A DNA stretch of 51,483 nucleotides from an uncultured Prevotella sp. (GTDB taxonomy: Bacteria; Bacteroidota; Bacteroidia; Bacteroidales; Bacteroidaceae): positions 1 to 51,483 of the forward strand of contig ONHQ01000020.1 of NCBI GenBank assembly GCA_900317685.1, written 5' to 3'. This document shows positions 42,638 to 51,421 of this stretch, piece after piece. The stretch's first letter is position 1. Every line of letters begins with the position of its first letter. The notes below the pieces were generated by a model. It was not told the origin of the DNA. It was given only the letters and a program-made list of their open reading frames with translations, and ran no database searches. The translations under genes and the position numbers were made by a program.

Positions 42638-43636
42638 TTATTCTACGGTCACCTTGGTGATGGTGTAACCGTTGCCGACCATCAGGAAACCATTCTGTTC
42701 CTTAAGGAGCTGGATGGAGAGGTCGGTGATCTCGTATTCGAGCACCTGGCTGCCGCTGATGGTGATGTCGCCACGGTCGGGATCGCCTTTACCCGTGAGC
42801 AGGTTGTTCCACCAGGCCGTGGTGGCGGTGCCCTGTCCGTCGCCATTGACATAGACTTTCAGTAGGGTGCCGGCGTGGACATGGTTGATGAAGTCGTCCT
42901 TGAGTGCGTCGAAGGGCGTGCCCCAGGTGACATTGAAGCTGCCCTCCCAGAGCGTCTCGCTCTTGTCGGGATAAGGCTCGTTGGTGATCTTGATCGTGCC
43001 ACAGCCATACTGCTGTCCGGCGGCGTCCTGGAGCACCACACGGTAGTCGCCCTCAGCCAGATCGGCCGGCATGGTGAGCGTCAGATTGCCGTTCTCTGCA
43101 CTGACGATGGTAGCCTCTTTGCCACCGATGAACACTTTGGCCACCTTGTCGATGTGGGTGCAGCCGTGGATCGTGGTCTTGGCTCCCGGTGCCACCCACA
43201 GATCCTTGGCCTTGGTACCCAACACAGGATCGCCGTCGGCGGGCGTGATCACCACACGTGTCGTGCGTGAGGTGGAGAGTCCCTTGGTCGTTGTGGCCAC
43301 GATCTTCAGTTCATGGTCACCGGCGAGCAACGGCTGGTCGATAGAGTCGCCCTCGTGGATAAGCTGTCCGTCGAGGTACCACGAGATCGTCGTGTAGTCG
43401 CGTGGCGTAGCGATGATGTTAAACACAAAATTACTGGTACGGCTTTGCGTGACGAGCACCTGTGGCTGACCATCCTTCCACTCAGGGATGTTGGTGTTGA
43501 GGATGCGCGGTGCGTCGGTCTCCTCGGCAGTGAAGAACGGATCATCGTCGGAAGAGCAGGCCGTGAACGCTGTGGCGGCACAGGCCATCATCAGCAGTCC
43601 GAAAGCACGCAGAGCGATATGCTTGATTGTTTTCAT
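42638..43636 (-). CDS. Surface glycan-binding lipoprotein with IPT/TIG-like domain
   Basis: A 332-aa lipoprotein (lipobox FTAC, Cys27, then SSDDD, a strong surface-export signal). An Ig-like region (about 55-135; ISWYLDGQLIHEGDSI) is followed by an IPT/TIG-like domain (about 140-220; APGAKTTIHGCTHIDKVAKVFIGG) and a C-terminal beta domain (about 230-332; LWEGSFNVTWG) that resembles terminal carbohydrate-binding domains of surface glycan-binding proteins. It is the third gene after SusC5-SusD5 with a 79-bp gap. The binding role is inferred from domain layout and position. Confidence 0.82.
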   Translation of the reverse strand: MKTIKHIALRAFGLLMMACAATAFTACSSDDDPFFTAEETDAPRILNTNIPEWKDGQPQVLVTQSRTSNFVFNIIATPRDYTTISWYLDGQLIHEGDSIDQPLLAGDHELKIVATTTKGLSTSRTTRVVITPADGDPVLGTKAKDLWVAPGAKTTIHGCTHIDKVAKVFIGGKEATIVSAENGNLTLTMPADLAEGDYRVVLQDAAGQQYGCGTIKITNEPYPDKSETLWEGSFNVTWGTPFDALKDDFINHVHAGTLLKVYVNGDGQGTATTAWWNNLLTGKGDPDRGDITISGSQVLEYEITDLSIQLLKEQNGFLMVGNGYTITKVTVE

Positions 43637-43715
43637 GGTTGTCGTTGTCTTGAATTGTTTGTTGTTCTATTGGCCCGGCAGGCTGCATGGCGCTGTCGGA
43701 CCAGATCGATGAAGT

Positions 43716-45470
43716 CTATTTGACATTGATATCCTTGGTGTCCCACCACAAGCGGTGGTGCCAGTCGTCGTTGCCGCCCATGCGCTGCAGCGCCTCGTCG
43801 TAGTGCTTGCTGTTGTATTTCGACTCGAGCATCGGGTACTTCAAGCGTACCGGCGTGGTGAGATTCTTGTCGTCGTAGGTGAAGTCGCTCTCGAACTTAT
43901 CCAACTTTGAGCGATCCTTGAGCACCGGATAGTCGCTGCGGCGCAGGTTTGCCCACGCCTCGGCGGGGTTCATCATGTGCAGGATCCAAGCCTGCGTGTT
44001 GATGGTTTCCTTAGGATTGTTGCCGAGCGGGTTGGCAGCTATGAACTTGCTGATTTCTTCGTCGGAGATCTTCTCCGATGCCGTGAGATAGTAATCGTTG
44101 AGCATCTTCATCGAGGCGCGCACGCCGTCGTCGTAGAGCTGTTCGGCGTCGCCACTGACAATCCATCCTTTGGTCTTAGCCTCCGCCTTGAGGAAGTCGA
44201 CTTCGGCCGAGGTGATGAGAATGCCGGGACGGTCAGGCATCTCGAAGTCGATGTTGAGCGCGGGTCGCATCATGCGTGCATTGAAATTGCTTTGGTCATA
44301 TCCTGCAGCGGGATCGTCCTTGACCAGCTTATCCAAAGTAGGAATCTCAGAGTTGGCCGGAGCGTTGATCCAGTTGTTCCACCATGCAGCTCCCGGATCA
44401 CAGGGTGCCTCTGCAGTATTGCTGCGCTTGAGGTAAGCAACCACCTCGTCGGTGAGATCGTGGTTGCCCTCGCGGTCGGGCGTGATTTCAGAGCGCTTCG
44501 TGTTGATGTAGTGGCGGCAGATACGGTACAGGCGCGGATCGCCAGTCTGTTGCATCAAATCAAAGAAAGTGGAACTAATGAACGTCGGGGACGTAGGATC
44601 CTGGCCGTAGAGGATCTCGCCGAGCGCGTTGACGCGGAAGTCATACTCCTCAGCGCCCTTATAGAGCGTAAAGGGCTCGTTGGCATAGATGACGTAAGCG
44701 TTTTGCGAAGCGTCGGCGATGTAGCCGTGCGGATCATTGAGCGCTGCCTCGAACTCCTGCTTTGCTTTCTCGGGATTGACGTCGGAGATGCGCATGGCAA
44801 AGCGCAGGCGCAGACTGTTGGCATAGCGTTGCCAAGCCTGGCGGTCACCTTTCAGACTGGTCACGTCGCCCGTGATGCGGTCGTTGGCATTGTCGAGTTG
44901 GTCGACACAAGCCTTGAGCTCAGTGAAGAAAGCGTTGTAGATATCCTCCTGCTTGTCATAGACGGGGTTGGAGATGCCTTTGATATATCCCAGTCCGGCT
45001 TCCGAGCAGGGGATGTCGCCATAGGTGTCGGTGAGCACCGACATCAGGTAGACGCGGTGGATGCGCAGTGCAGCGTTGAGGGCGGGCTGGCCTTCCTGTG
45101 TGGCGTTGATGGCGTCGACGAGGTTTTTGATGGCCACGGAGTAGTAGCGATCCCAGAGCAGACGACTCTGGTCGTCGTTGGCGTGTACACTTCCGGCATA
45201 GTTAGTCACGTTCCAGGCACCGGCGAAGTGCTGTGTGAACCCGGTGATATAGCTTCGGTAGGTGTCCATGAGGCTAAAGTCGCCGTAGGTCTGCAGCAGT
45301 GCCGTAGTCAGCTGGTTGTTGGGGTCGATGGTCTCGCTCTTGCTGTCATCGGTGTTGACAGAAGCCATGTGGTCGTCGGAGCACGATGTCATCACGCCGC
45401 ATGCCAGAGGCAATGCGAAGGCCAGAGAGAGCAGACCCTTAGCTGTATGTTTCTTGATGAGTGATTTCAT
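43716..45470 (-). CDS. SusD/RagB-like nutrient-binding lipoprotein, SusD-like_2 type (SusD5)
   Basis: The ATG at 45470 (584 aa) starts the signal peptide (MKSLIKKHTAKGLLSLAFAL; lipobox MTSC, Cys30, then SDDH); the frame is open 14 codons further without a signal. Blocks such as ALRIHRVYLMSVLTDTYGDIPCSEAG, WQRYANSLRLRFAMRISDVNPEKAKQEFEAAL and ITSAEVDFLKAEAKTKGW are those of the SusD-like_2 group rather than of classic SusD. It lies 49 bp after SusC5 and should act with it and the downstream binding lipoprotein. Confidence 0.92.
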   Translation of the reverse strand: MKSLIKKHTAKGLLSLAFALPLACGVMTSCSDDHMASVNTDDSKSETIDPNNQLTTALLQTYGDFSLMDTYRSYITGFTQHFAGAWNVTNYAGSVHANDDQSRLLWDRYYSVAIKNLVDAINATQEGQPALNAALRIHRVYLMSVLTDTYGDIPCSEAGLGYIKGISNPVYDKQEDIYNAFFTELKACVDQLDNANDRITGDVTSLKGDRQAWQRYANSLRLRFAMRISDVNPEKAKQEFEAALNDPHGYIADASQNAYVIYANEPFTLYKGAEEYDFRVNALGEILYGQDPTSPTFISSTFFDLMQQTGDPRLYRICRHYINTKRSEITPDREGNHDLTDEVVAYLKRSNTAEAPCDPGAAWWNNWINAPANSEIPTLDKLVKDDPAAGYDQSNFNARMMRPALNIDFEMPDRPGILITSAEVDFLKAEAKTKGWIVSGDAEQLYDDGVRASMKMLNDYYLTASEKISDEEISKFIAANPLGNNPKETINTQAWILHMMNPAEAWANLRRSDYPVLKDRSKLDKFESDFTYDDKNLTTPVRLKYPMLESKYNSKHYDEALQRMGGNDDWHHRLWWDTKDINVK

Positions 45471-45519
45471 GATAGCTTGATATTTTAGGAATGGAGCCGT
45501 TGTGGCTGCCATTCGTTGT

Positions 45520-48500
45520 TTAGAACTTCACGTTGACGTTGAGGCCGTAGCTGCGGCGGGAGGGCAGAGAGCCATACTCCAGTCCGAGTCCGGAGGTGTT
45601 GTAGCCGGAGTCGGGGTCGATGTTGGGGATATTTTTCCACACGATGAACGGGTTGCGGGCTACGAAGCTAACGGTGAGTCCTTTGACGAAGCTGCCCAGC
45701 ATCTTCTCGGGGAAGGTGTAGCCGAAGGTGATCTCACGGCACTTGACATAGGAGTTGTCATAGATAAACATCGAAGGAGCGTTGTCGGCAGCACTCTTCC
45801 AGTAAGCCTCGGGGTTGACGGGGATGTCGTTAGGCTTGAAGCTGCCGTCGGCCTGCTCGATGACACCGGGAACAACATAGCCGCGGGCCTTGCCCTCAGC
45901 ACGCCACTCTGCAATGGTCTTTCCGGCGGCGAGACGTGCTTCCTCAGACTGATACCACTCCTCACGTCCGGCGAGTGTCTCCTTGGCCTTACCGGTCTGG
46001 TAGGCCGAGCGCATGGACATGGAGAAGAGATCAGCGCCAACCTTCACGTCGAAGGAAGCCGAAAGACGGAAGTTCTTGTAGGAGAAGGTGGTGTACCAAC
46101 CGCCTGTCCAGTCCCAAGAAGCGTTGCCGAGCACGTGGGTCTTGTCGTCGATGATCGGCATACCGGTCTCAGAGTTGATGATGACCTGACCGTCAGCGGT
46201 GCGCTTGAAGTCCTTACCGACGATGGAACCATAGTTCTGTCCGACCTCAGCGCCGACACTCACGCCGCACCAGGTGGCCTTCTCAAGCTCGAAATAGTCC
46301 ATGCCGTCGACGAGCTTCTTCACCTTATTATTATTTTTGGAGAAGTTCACGCCCAAGTCCCAAGCGAAGTCCTTGAGCTGCAGTGCACGTCCGTTGAGGG
46401 CAATCTCCACGCCGCGGTTCTGAATCTCACCGGCGTTGATGAGTCGGTTGGCATAGCCGCTGGTGGAAGAGGAAGCCAGACGGATGATCTGATCGCGCGA
46501 GTTCTGATTGTAGTAAGTGACGTCGAGTCCCATGCGATAGTTGAAGAACTTCATCTCCAAACCGAGCTCATAGGAACTGGTCATCGTAGGCTTGAGGTCC
46601 TTGTTGGGCTGTGTGTAGTTGTTGATCATGCCGATGGTAAAGCCCGGATAACTGTACTTTGCCGTAGCGTAGTTCAGCGCGAGCTGATAAGGATCGGTGT
46701 CGCTACCCACCTTTGCCCAAGAGGCGCGCACCTTACCAAAGCTGATGATGTGCTTGTTCTTGATGAATTCCGAGAACACCATGCTGCCCGATACAGAAGG
46801 ATAGACATAGGTGTTGTGGTTCAGCGGCAGGGTAGAGCTCTTGTCACCACGCAGCGTGCCCTCGAGATAGTAGGTGTGTTTGTATCCCAGCGAGGCGCTG
46901 CCGTAGAGTGAGTTGATCTGCTTCTTATATGTATCTTGCTGCACGTGCTGCTCGGAGTAGTTCATGATCGTCTCCAAGTTCATCATCTGCTGGTTGAGGC
47001 CCTTCATGGTGTAGGTCTTGTTGTCGACCTTGAAGATGTTGCCGCCAAAGGTGGCGTTGAGGTCAAAGTCGCCCCAGCTGTGGTTGTAGAGCATGAGGAG
47101 CTCGGCGTTGAGCGTGCGGTTGTGGAACACCTGGTTGGTCAGTGAACCGGCGGCCTGGCCCGGCGTGGTCTTTGCCACAAAGTCGTCGAAGGTCATGTTG
47201 TTGATGTCGGTACCCACTGTTCCCTGGAGTTTCAGTCCTTCGGCAATGTTCCAGATGGCTTTGCCGGTGAAGCGGAAGACATCCTTGGCGGAAGTATTCT
47301 TGTTCTTGTACAGGTCCCAGTACGGGTTCTTGTTGTATTGGTCGAGTCCGTTCCAGTTGGCGTAGGTGCCGTCGGCGTTCTGATAGGTGCGCAGCCACGC
47401 CTGGTTGTAGGTGGAGGCGAGCGTCATCAGGTTCTTGCCGACATTGCTCTGTGAGTCGCCGAGCGCCGGACGGTTCTTCACATTCTCGCGTGTGTAGTTG
47501 GCGGTGAAGTCAAGGTCTACGGGTCCGGCCGATGTGGTGGCACGCAGGTTGAAGTTGTCGCGGTTCATGTGGGTGTTGGGCAGGATGTCCTTGTTGCGCA
47601 TGTCGGTCATGGAGAAGCGCACGCCTGTCTTACCCGAACTGACGGAGAGCACGGCCGTGTTTTGTGCGGTGAGACCCGTGCGGAAGAAGTTTGAGGTGTT
47701 GTCGGGCCAGATCTGAAAAGGTCGTTGCTTGCCGTCGAAATATTTCACGAGATAGTCGTCGGCCTTTGGTCCCCAGCTCATGTTGGTGCCGGAAGTGGTT
47801 GTCTCGAGATATTGTCCGCCGTTGCCCATACCATAGACCTGCTGGATGTTGTCCCATTTGGCCAACTGCTTGTCCATGGTGATGCTGCCATTGTATTCCA
47901 CGCTGACCTTGTCCTTGGCAGCTTTTTTCGTGGTGATGAGGATCACGCCATGTGAGGCACGGCTGCCATAGAGCGCGGAGGCAGCAGGACCCTTAAGGAC
48001 AGTCATCGTCTCGATGTCGTCGGGGTTGATGGCCGAGATGCCGTCGCCGAGGTCATAGCCGCCGGCCTGTCCGGCACTGCCGAAGTTGGTGTTGTCCAAG
48101 GGCACGCCGTCGACAACGTAGAGCGGCTGGTTGTTGCCCGTCATCTCGGTGTTGCCACGGAGCAGCACACGCGTGGAACCACTGGCACCGCCAGCCGTGT
48201 TCTGCACGACGAGGCCGGCGACCTTACCGGCGAGCGAGTTGATGACATTGGTCTCTTTGGCTTTGGTGAGTTCGTCGCCTTTGATCTCGCTGAGACCATA
48301 GCCCAGTGCCTTGCGGTCGCGCTTGATGCCGAGCGCGGTGACGACGACCTCCTTGAGGTTTTTGCTGTCCTCGCTGAGGGTAACCTTCATGCCTGCTGAG
48401 GCCTTCACGGTCTTGGGCTGGTAACCCAGATAAGAGATAACGAGCTCGGTGCCGGACGCTACGTCGAGCGAGAAGTGGCCGTCCATGTCGGTGACAGTAC

Positions 48501-48699
48501 CCTGGTTCTTGCCTTTTACCATCACGCTTGCGCCGATGATGGGTTCGCTTCCGTCGGTGACGGTACCCTGGATGGCATGGCTCTGTTGCGTGGTGCTCAC
48601 TCCCGGAGTCACAGCACTGAAAGCAGGCTGGACGTGGAGAGCAAGAAGAGCGGCGCAGACGCTGGTCATGCACAGAAGATTCCGATTACTTTTCTTCAT
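45520..48699 (-). CDS. SusC/RagA family TonB-dependent transporter (SusC5)
   Basis: A 1059-aa transporter with a signal peptide (MTSVCAALLALHVQPAFS), a carboxypeptidase-regulatory-like domain (about 42-120; GKNQGTVTDMDGHFSLDV), a plug (about 120-250; LKGPAASALYGSRASHGVILITTKKA) and a barrel ending SYGLNVNVKF. The LGIKRDRKALGY stretch after the regulatory domain and the LKGPAAS form are typical of SusC proteins paired with SusD-like_2 partners. A -7 box lies at 48747-48755 and a 4 x 55-bp tandem array begins about 90 bp further upstream. The substrate is unknown. Confidence 0.95.
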   Translation of the reverse strand: MKKSNRNLLCMTSVCAALLALHVQPAFSAVTPGVSTTQQSHAIQGTVTDGSEPIIGASVMVKGKNQGTVTDMDGHFSLDVASGTELVISYLGYQPKTVKASAGMKVTLSEDSKNLKEVVVTALGIKRDRKALGYGLSEIKGDELTKAKETNVINSLAGKVAGLVVQNTAGGASGSTRVLLRGNTEMTGNNQPLYVVDGVPLDNTNFGSAGQAGGYDLGDGISAINPDDIETMTVLKGPAASALYGSRASHGVILITTKKAAKDKVSVEYNGSITMDKQLAKWDNIQQVYGMGNGGQYLETTTSGTNMSWGPKADDYLVKYFDGKQRPFQIWPDNTSNFFRTGLTAQNTAVLSVSSGKTGVRFSMTDMRNKDILPNTHMNRDNFNLRATTSAGPVDLDFTANYTRENVKNRPALGDSQSNVGKNLMTLASTYNQAWLRTYQNADGTYANWNGLDQYNKNPYWDLYKNKNTSAKDVFRFTGKAIWNIAEGLKLQGTVGTDINNMTFDDFVAKTTPGQAAGSLTNQVFHNRTLNAELLMLYNHSWGDFDLNATFGGNIFKVDNKTYTMKGLNQQMMNLETIMNYSEQHVQQDTYKKQINSLYGSASLGYKHTYYLEGTLRGDKSSTLPLNHNTYVYPSVSGSMVFSEFIKNKHIISFGKVRASWAKVGSDTDPYQLALNYATAKYSYPGFTIGMINNYTQPNKDLKPTMTSSYELGLEMKFFNYRMGLDVTYYNQNSRDQIIRLASSSTSGYANRLINAGEIQNRGVEIALNGRALQLKDFAWDLGVNFSKNNNKVKKLVDGMDYFELEKATWCGVSVGAEVGQNYGSIVGKDFKRTADGQVIINSETGMPIIDDKTHVLGNASWDWTGGWYTTFSYKNFRLSASFDVKVGADLFSMSMRSAYQTGKAKETLAGREEWYQSEEARLAAGKTIAEWRAEGKARGYVVPGVIEQADGSFKPNDIPVNPEAYWKSAADNAPSMFIYDNSYVKCREITFGYTFPEKMLGSFVKGLTVSFVARNPFIVWKNIPNIDPDSGYNTSGLGLEYGSLPSRRSYGLNVNVKF

Positions 48700-48746
48700 T
48701 GTCTGTATACTTAGGTTTTACTTATTTCGGTGTTATTAAGCTGGTT

Positions 48747-48755
48747 GCAAAGTTA
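48747..48755 (-). promoter_or_regulatory. -7 box of SusC5
   Basis: TAACTTTGC on the minus strand, giving a leader of about 40 nt. No clear -33 element is seen. Confidence 0.55.
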
Positions 48756-48840
48756 GGTTTTATATGTCTTACAGAGGTTAGAATACTGACAATGAAGGTT
48801 CCGTAGCTGACAAAAGCGATAGGTACTGAACAAAAGACAT

Positions 48841-49060
48841 AGTAACATAAGGAACAAAGAAATGGTTTTATCTTGGGTTGGGAAGATAAAGATATAGTAA
48901 CATAAGGAACAAAGAAATGGTTTTATCTTGGGTTGGGAAGATAAAGACATAGTAACATAAGGAACAAAGAAATGGTTTTATCTTGGGTTGGGAAGATAAA
49001 GACATAGTAACATAAGGAACAAAGAAAGGACTTTATCTTGTGTTGGGAAGATAAAGACAG
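48841..49060. repeat. Four tandem copies of a 55-bp unit
   Basis: Units start at 48841, 48896, 48951 and 49006 with AGTAACATAAGGAACAAAGA. The first three are nearly identical; the fourth has a few changes. Units 1-3 contain an 8-bp inverted repeat, TTTATCTT, a spacer GGGTTGGG, and AAGATAAA; the fourth keeps the arms with one change in the spacer. The array lies upstream of the SusC5 promoter. Confidence 0.95.
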
Positions 49061-49063
49061 ATT

Positions 49064-49223
49064 CTTAACCTACATTATTCATGGAGATTATCATTCACAC
49101 GAATATCCACGAATTAGCCACGAATTTCTCAAAAATATTAATTTATGAATAATTCGTGGTCAATTCTTGATAATTAATGTTTAAATAGAGTAATGTTAAT
49201 GTTCGTGAATAATGTAGGTTAAG
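49064..49223. mobile_element. 160-bp MITE-like palindromic element
   Basis: Perfect 18-bp terminal inverted repeats (CTTAACCTACATTATTCA at 49064-49081, its complement at 49206-49223). Inside are further inverted copies of CCACGAATT. It is AT-rich and has no ORF. It looks like a non-autonomous element, but no target-site duplication is obvious. Confidence 0.55.
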
Positions 49224-49300
49224 TATATAAGCTTAAAGCGGAGAAGCAACTGAAAATATAGGCTGTTATCGGCTGCCAACTTAAAAGATATGTAACGCCT

Positions 49301-49417
49301 TTATAGCTCAAAGAAATAGGTAGGTTTCTTGCCGGTACGTTTCTCGTAACTTTCGCTCAGTTCTTTCTTAAGTTCTTCTACCACTATTCTTTTTCTTTCT
49401 TTATATGACGCAAACAT
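49301..49417 (-). CDS. Orphan 38-aa relative of the DUF6169-associated small protein
   Basis: The ORF encodes MFASYKERKRIVVEELKKEL... and ends KRTGKKPTYFFEL, closely matching the end of the 50-aa protein at 39883-40035 (RTGKKPTSFFVL). The N-terminal part is also charged and helical but shorter. No DUF6169-like gene follows it; a MITE-like element begins 78 bp downstream. It may be a solitary functional gene or what is left of a pair. Confidence 0.55.
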   Translation of the reverse strand: MFASYKERKRIVVEELKKELSESYEKRTGKKPTYFFEL

Positions 49418-49513
49418 CCCACCTGGCTCTATGGTGTGAGCAGGAGGGATGAGCGGTTATCCTGAAAACAAATGAAGCCTATTATATATAATTAGTTGTT
49501 GAACGAAGCAATC

Positions 49514-51193
49514 TTATCTTGCGAGACAGAGCTGACGGTCCTTGATGACCAGACCGCGAAAGCTGTCGGGAACGGCTCTGCCGGTAAGGTCGTAGCACCT
49601 CTGCTGTCCGTTGCCGGTCATTGCTAGATTAAAGATGGCGGTGGTCATGCCCTGTGGCATGATGATCACATTCTTCAGTCTTACGCCGTAGCCCTGCATG
49701 ATGAGGCCTTTGGTTTGTAGCTTTGCCAATGTGGCAGCATCGAAGCTCAGGCTCAGCGAATAGGTTCTGTCATTGGTGCCCTGAGCGGCTTTGGGATCAT
49801 AACTGCCCTTATAGTTTTTGCCGTTTATTTTGAAGTTGACCTTACCACTCCAGTCGCCATACATCAGTTGCAACTGCTCATAGTCGGCAGAAGGCACCTG
49901 CCCGATGGTCAGCATCAGCCGTCCTTTGGCAGTGAAGCTGTTGAACTTATTAGCCGGGATCTTCAGTTGCAGGCCCTCGCTCCAGTTGAGCAGCGCATCA
50001 CCTTCCCAGAAGACTCCGTTCTCGGCCGTTTCCTTATAGGGTTCCAGTCCGGCTCCGAGTTGCAAGCCCTGCAAGAGCCACGGTGCGTCGACACTCATAT
50101 GATTATTACGGTTGAAGATGCCGTAGATTTCACTGCCGTTGCCAAACGTGTTGTTGTCCCACACGATGGGGGCAAAGCCACGCTTGCGAGCCTCCTTGAC
50201 GAGCTGCTGGAGATAGTATTTCTCATTGTCGAGTTGTGTAGCGCGGTCGTCGCTGGTGAAGTGAGTAGAGACACCCAACTCGCCGATGATCACACCGAGC
50301 CCCTTGTCGGCCCATAGCGTTTTGGCCTTGTCGAAGGTGTTTGTCAGCTGGCTCTCGTCGTCGGGAGAAATCTTGCCTTTGTCTTTGAAAGCCTGTCCCC
50401 AATAGTAGTAGCATCCCTCTTTGCCACTGCAATAGTTGTAGGGATTGTAGTAGTGGAACTCAACGCACAGCCGGTCTTTGGCCGGATCGTTGGGGATGAC
50501 GAAATACTGAAAGCCGTAGTCGGGATTGCAGGAGTAGGTCTGCACGATGAGCACGCGCTCGGCGTTGTTGCCACCCGTGGCGCGCACAGCGTTGATGAAC
50601 GTTTGGTTGTAGCTGTTCTCCACGTCGGCCTGCTCCTGAGTCGGTGCTTGCCAGTTGACCTGCGTCTCGTTGATGCCGGCAAAAGCCAAGTCAGGACCAT
50701 AATCCTTGAAGTGTGTGGCGATCTGCTTCCACAGCGCGGCAAGCTTCTCGTTGTTTTCTTTCTGCTGTGCAAAGAAAGGATGCTGCTCCAACCATACTTC
50801 GTGATGGGTGTTGATGATGACTTTCATCTTCTCGTCCAAGCAGTAGTTGACCACCTCCTCCACGCGGTTCATCCACTTGCTGTCGATGGTCATCGTCTTC
50901 TCGTCGGTGAGATGGCAGCCCCACTGCACGGGGATGCGCACGCAGTTGAAGCCCTGTGCCTTCACGGCCTTGATCATCTCGCGCGTTGTCATCGGGTTGC
51001 CCCAAGCCGTCTCGTCGTTGCCTTTGCTTTCGAGACTGTTGCCGAGATCCCAGCCGAGCACGACCGACGAGGCCCATGTCTTGGCGTCGATGTTCATCTC
51101 TTCAGCCGTTGTAGCGGCTCCCGCAGGTATTGTCAGCCATGCTGAACACAGCCAGCAGGCAAGTAATAACAGAATGTCTTTGCTTCTTGTCAT
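49514..51193 (-). CDS. GH5 family endo-beta-glucanase-like enzyme
   Basis: A 559-aa secreted enzyme with a signal peptide (ILLLLACWLCSAWLTIPAGA). The GH5 barrel covers about 35-375: GWDLGNSLES, FNCVRIPVQWG, VIINTHHE, the acid/base Glu176 in GINET, VEFHYYNPY and the nucleophile Glu305 in IIGELG. A beta-rich domain follows (about 385-525), and the last ~30 residues (CYDLTGRAVPDSFRGLVIKD) resemble the conserved tail on many secreted Prevotella proteins. GH5 enzymes of this type cut cellulose, xyloglucan or mixed-linkage glucans. The gene stands alone with a -7 box at 51242-51250. Confidence 0.92.
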   Translation of the reverse strand: MTRSKDILLLLACWLCSAWLTIPAGAATTAEEMNIDAKTWASSVVLGWDLGNSLESKGNDETAWGNPMTTREMIKAVKAQGFNCVRIPVQWGCHLTDEKTMTIDSKWMNRVEEVVNYCLDEKMKVIINTHHEVWLEQHPFFAQQKENNEKLAALWKQIATHFKDYGPDLAFAGINETQVNWQAPTQEQADVENSYNQTFINAVRATGGNNAERVLIVQTYSCNPDYGFQYFVIPNDPAKDRLCVEFHYYNPYNYCSGKEGCYYYWGQAFKDKGKISPDDESQLTNTFDKAKTLWADKGLGVIIGELGVSTHFTSDDRATQLDNEKYYLQQLVKEARKRGFAPIVWDNNTFGNGSEIYGIFNRNNHMSVDAPWLLQGLQLGAGLEPYKETAENGVFWEGDALLNWSEGLQLKIPANKFNSFTAKGRLMLTIGQVPSADYEQLQLMYGDWSGKVNFKINGKNYKGSYDPKAAQGTNDRTYSLSLSFDAATLAKLQTKGLIMQGYGVRLKNVIIMPQGMTTAIFNLAMTGNGQQRCYDLTGRAVPDSFRGLVIKDRQLCLAR

Positions 51194-51241
51194 AGGTATT
51201 TATTGATAAAGATATGAATTGCAGATCATGTGATAACGTTG

Positions 51242-51250
51242 GCAAAGTTA
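51242..51250 (-). promoter_or_regulatory. -7 box of the GH5 gene
   Basis: TAACTTTGC on the minus strand, giving a leader of about 42 nt to the ATG at 51193. Confidence 0.55.
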
Positions 51251-51421
51251 CGATGATATTGATGGATGTTTTACAGAGTTCTGGCAAAAAAAGTTTCTTT
51301 TCTGACATTTTTCCAGGAAAGAGGCATAAGATTAACGCTTATTTATTAAATTTGTCGCATGAAACCATTGAGACACCTATTATTATGGTTCTTCCGCTTT
51401 TCTCGTTGGTAGGCACACAAG

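Noticed and set aside
43977-46911. Long plus-strand frames of 495 and 469 aa opposite SusD5 and SusC5
   Set aside because: Antisense shadows of clearly real genes on the minus strand.
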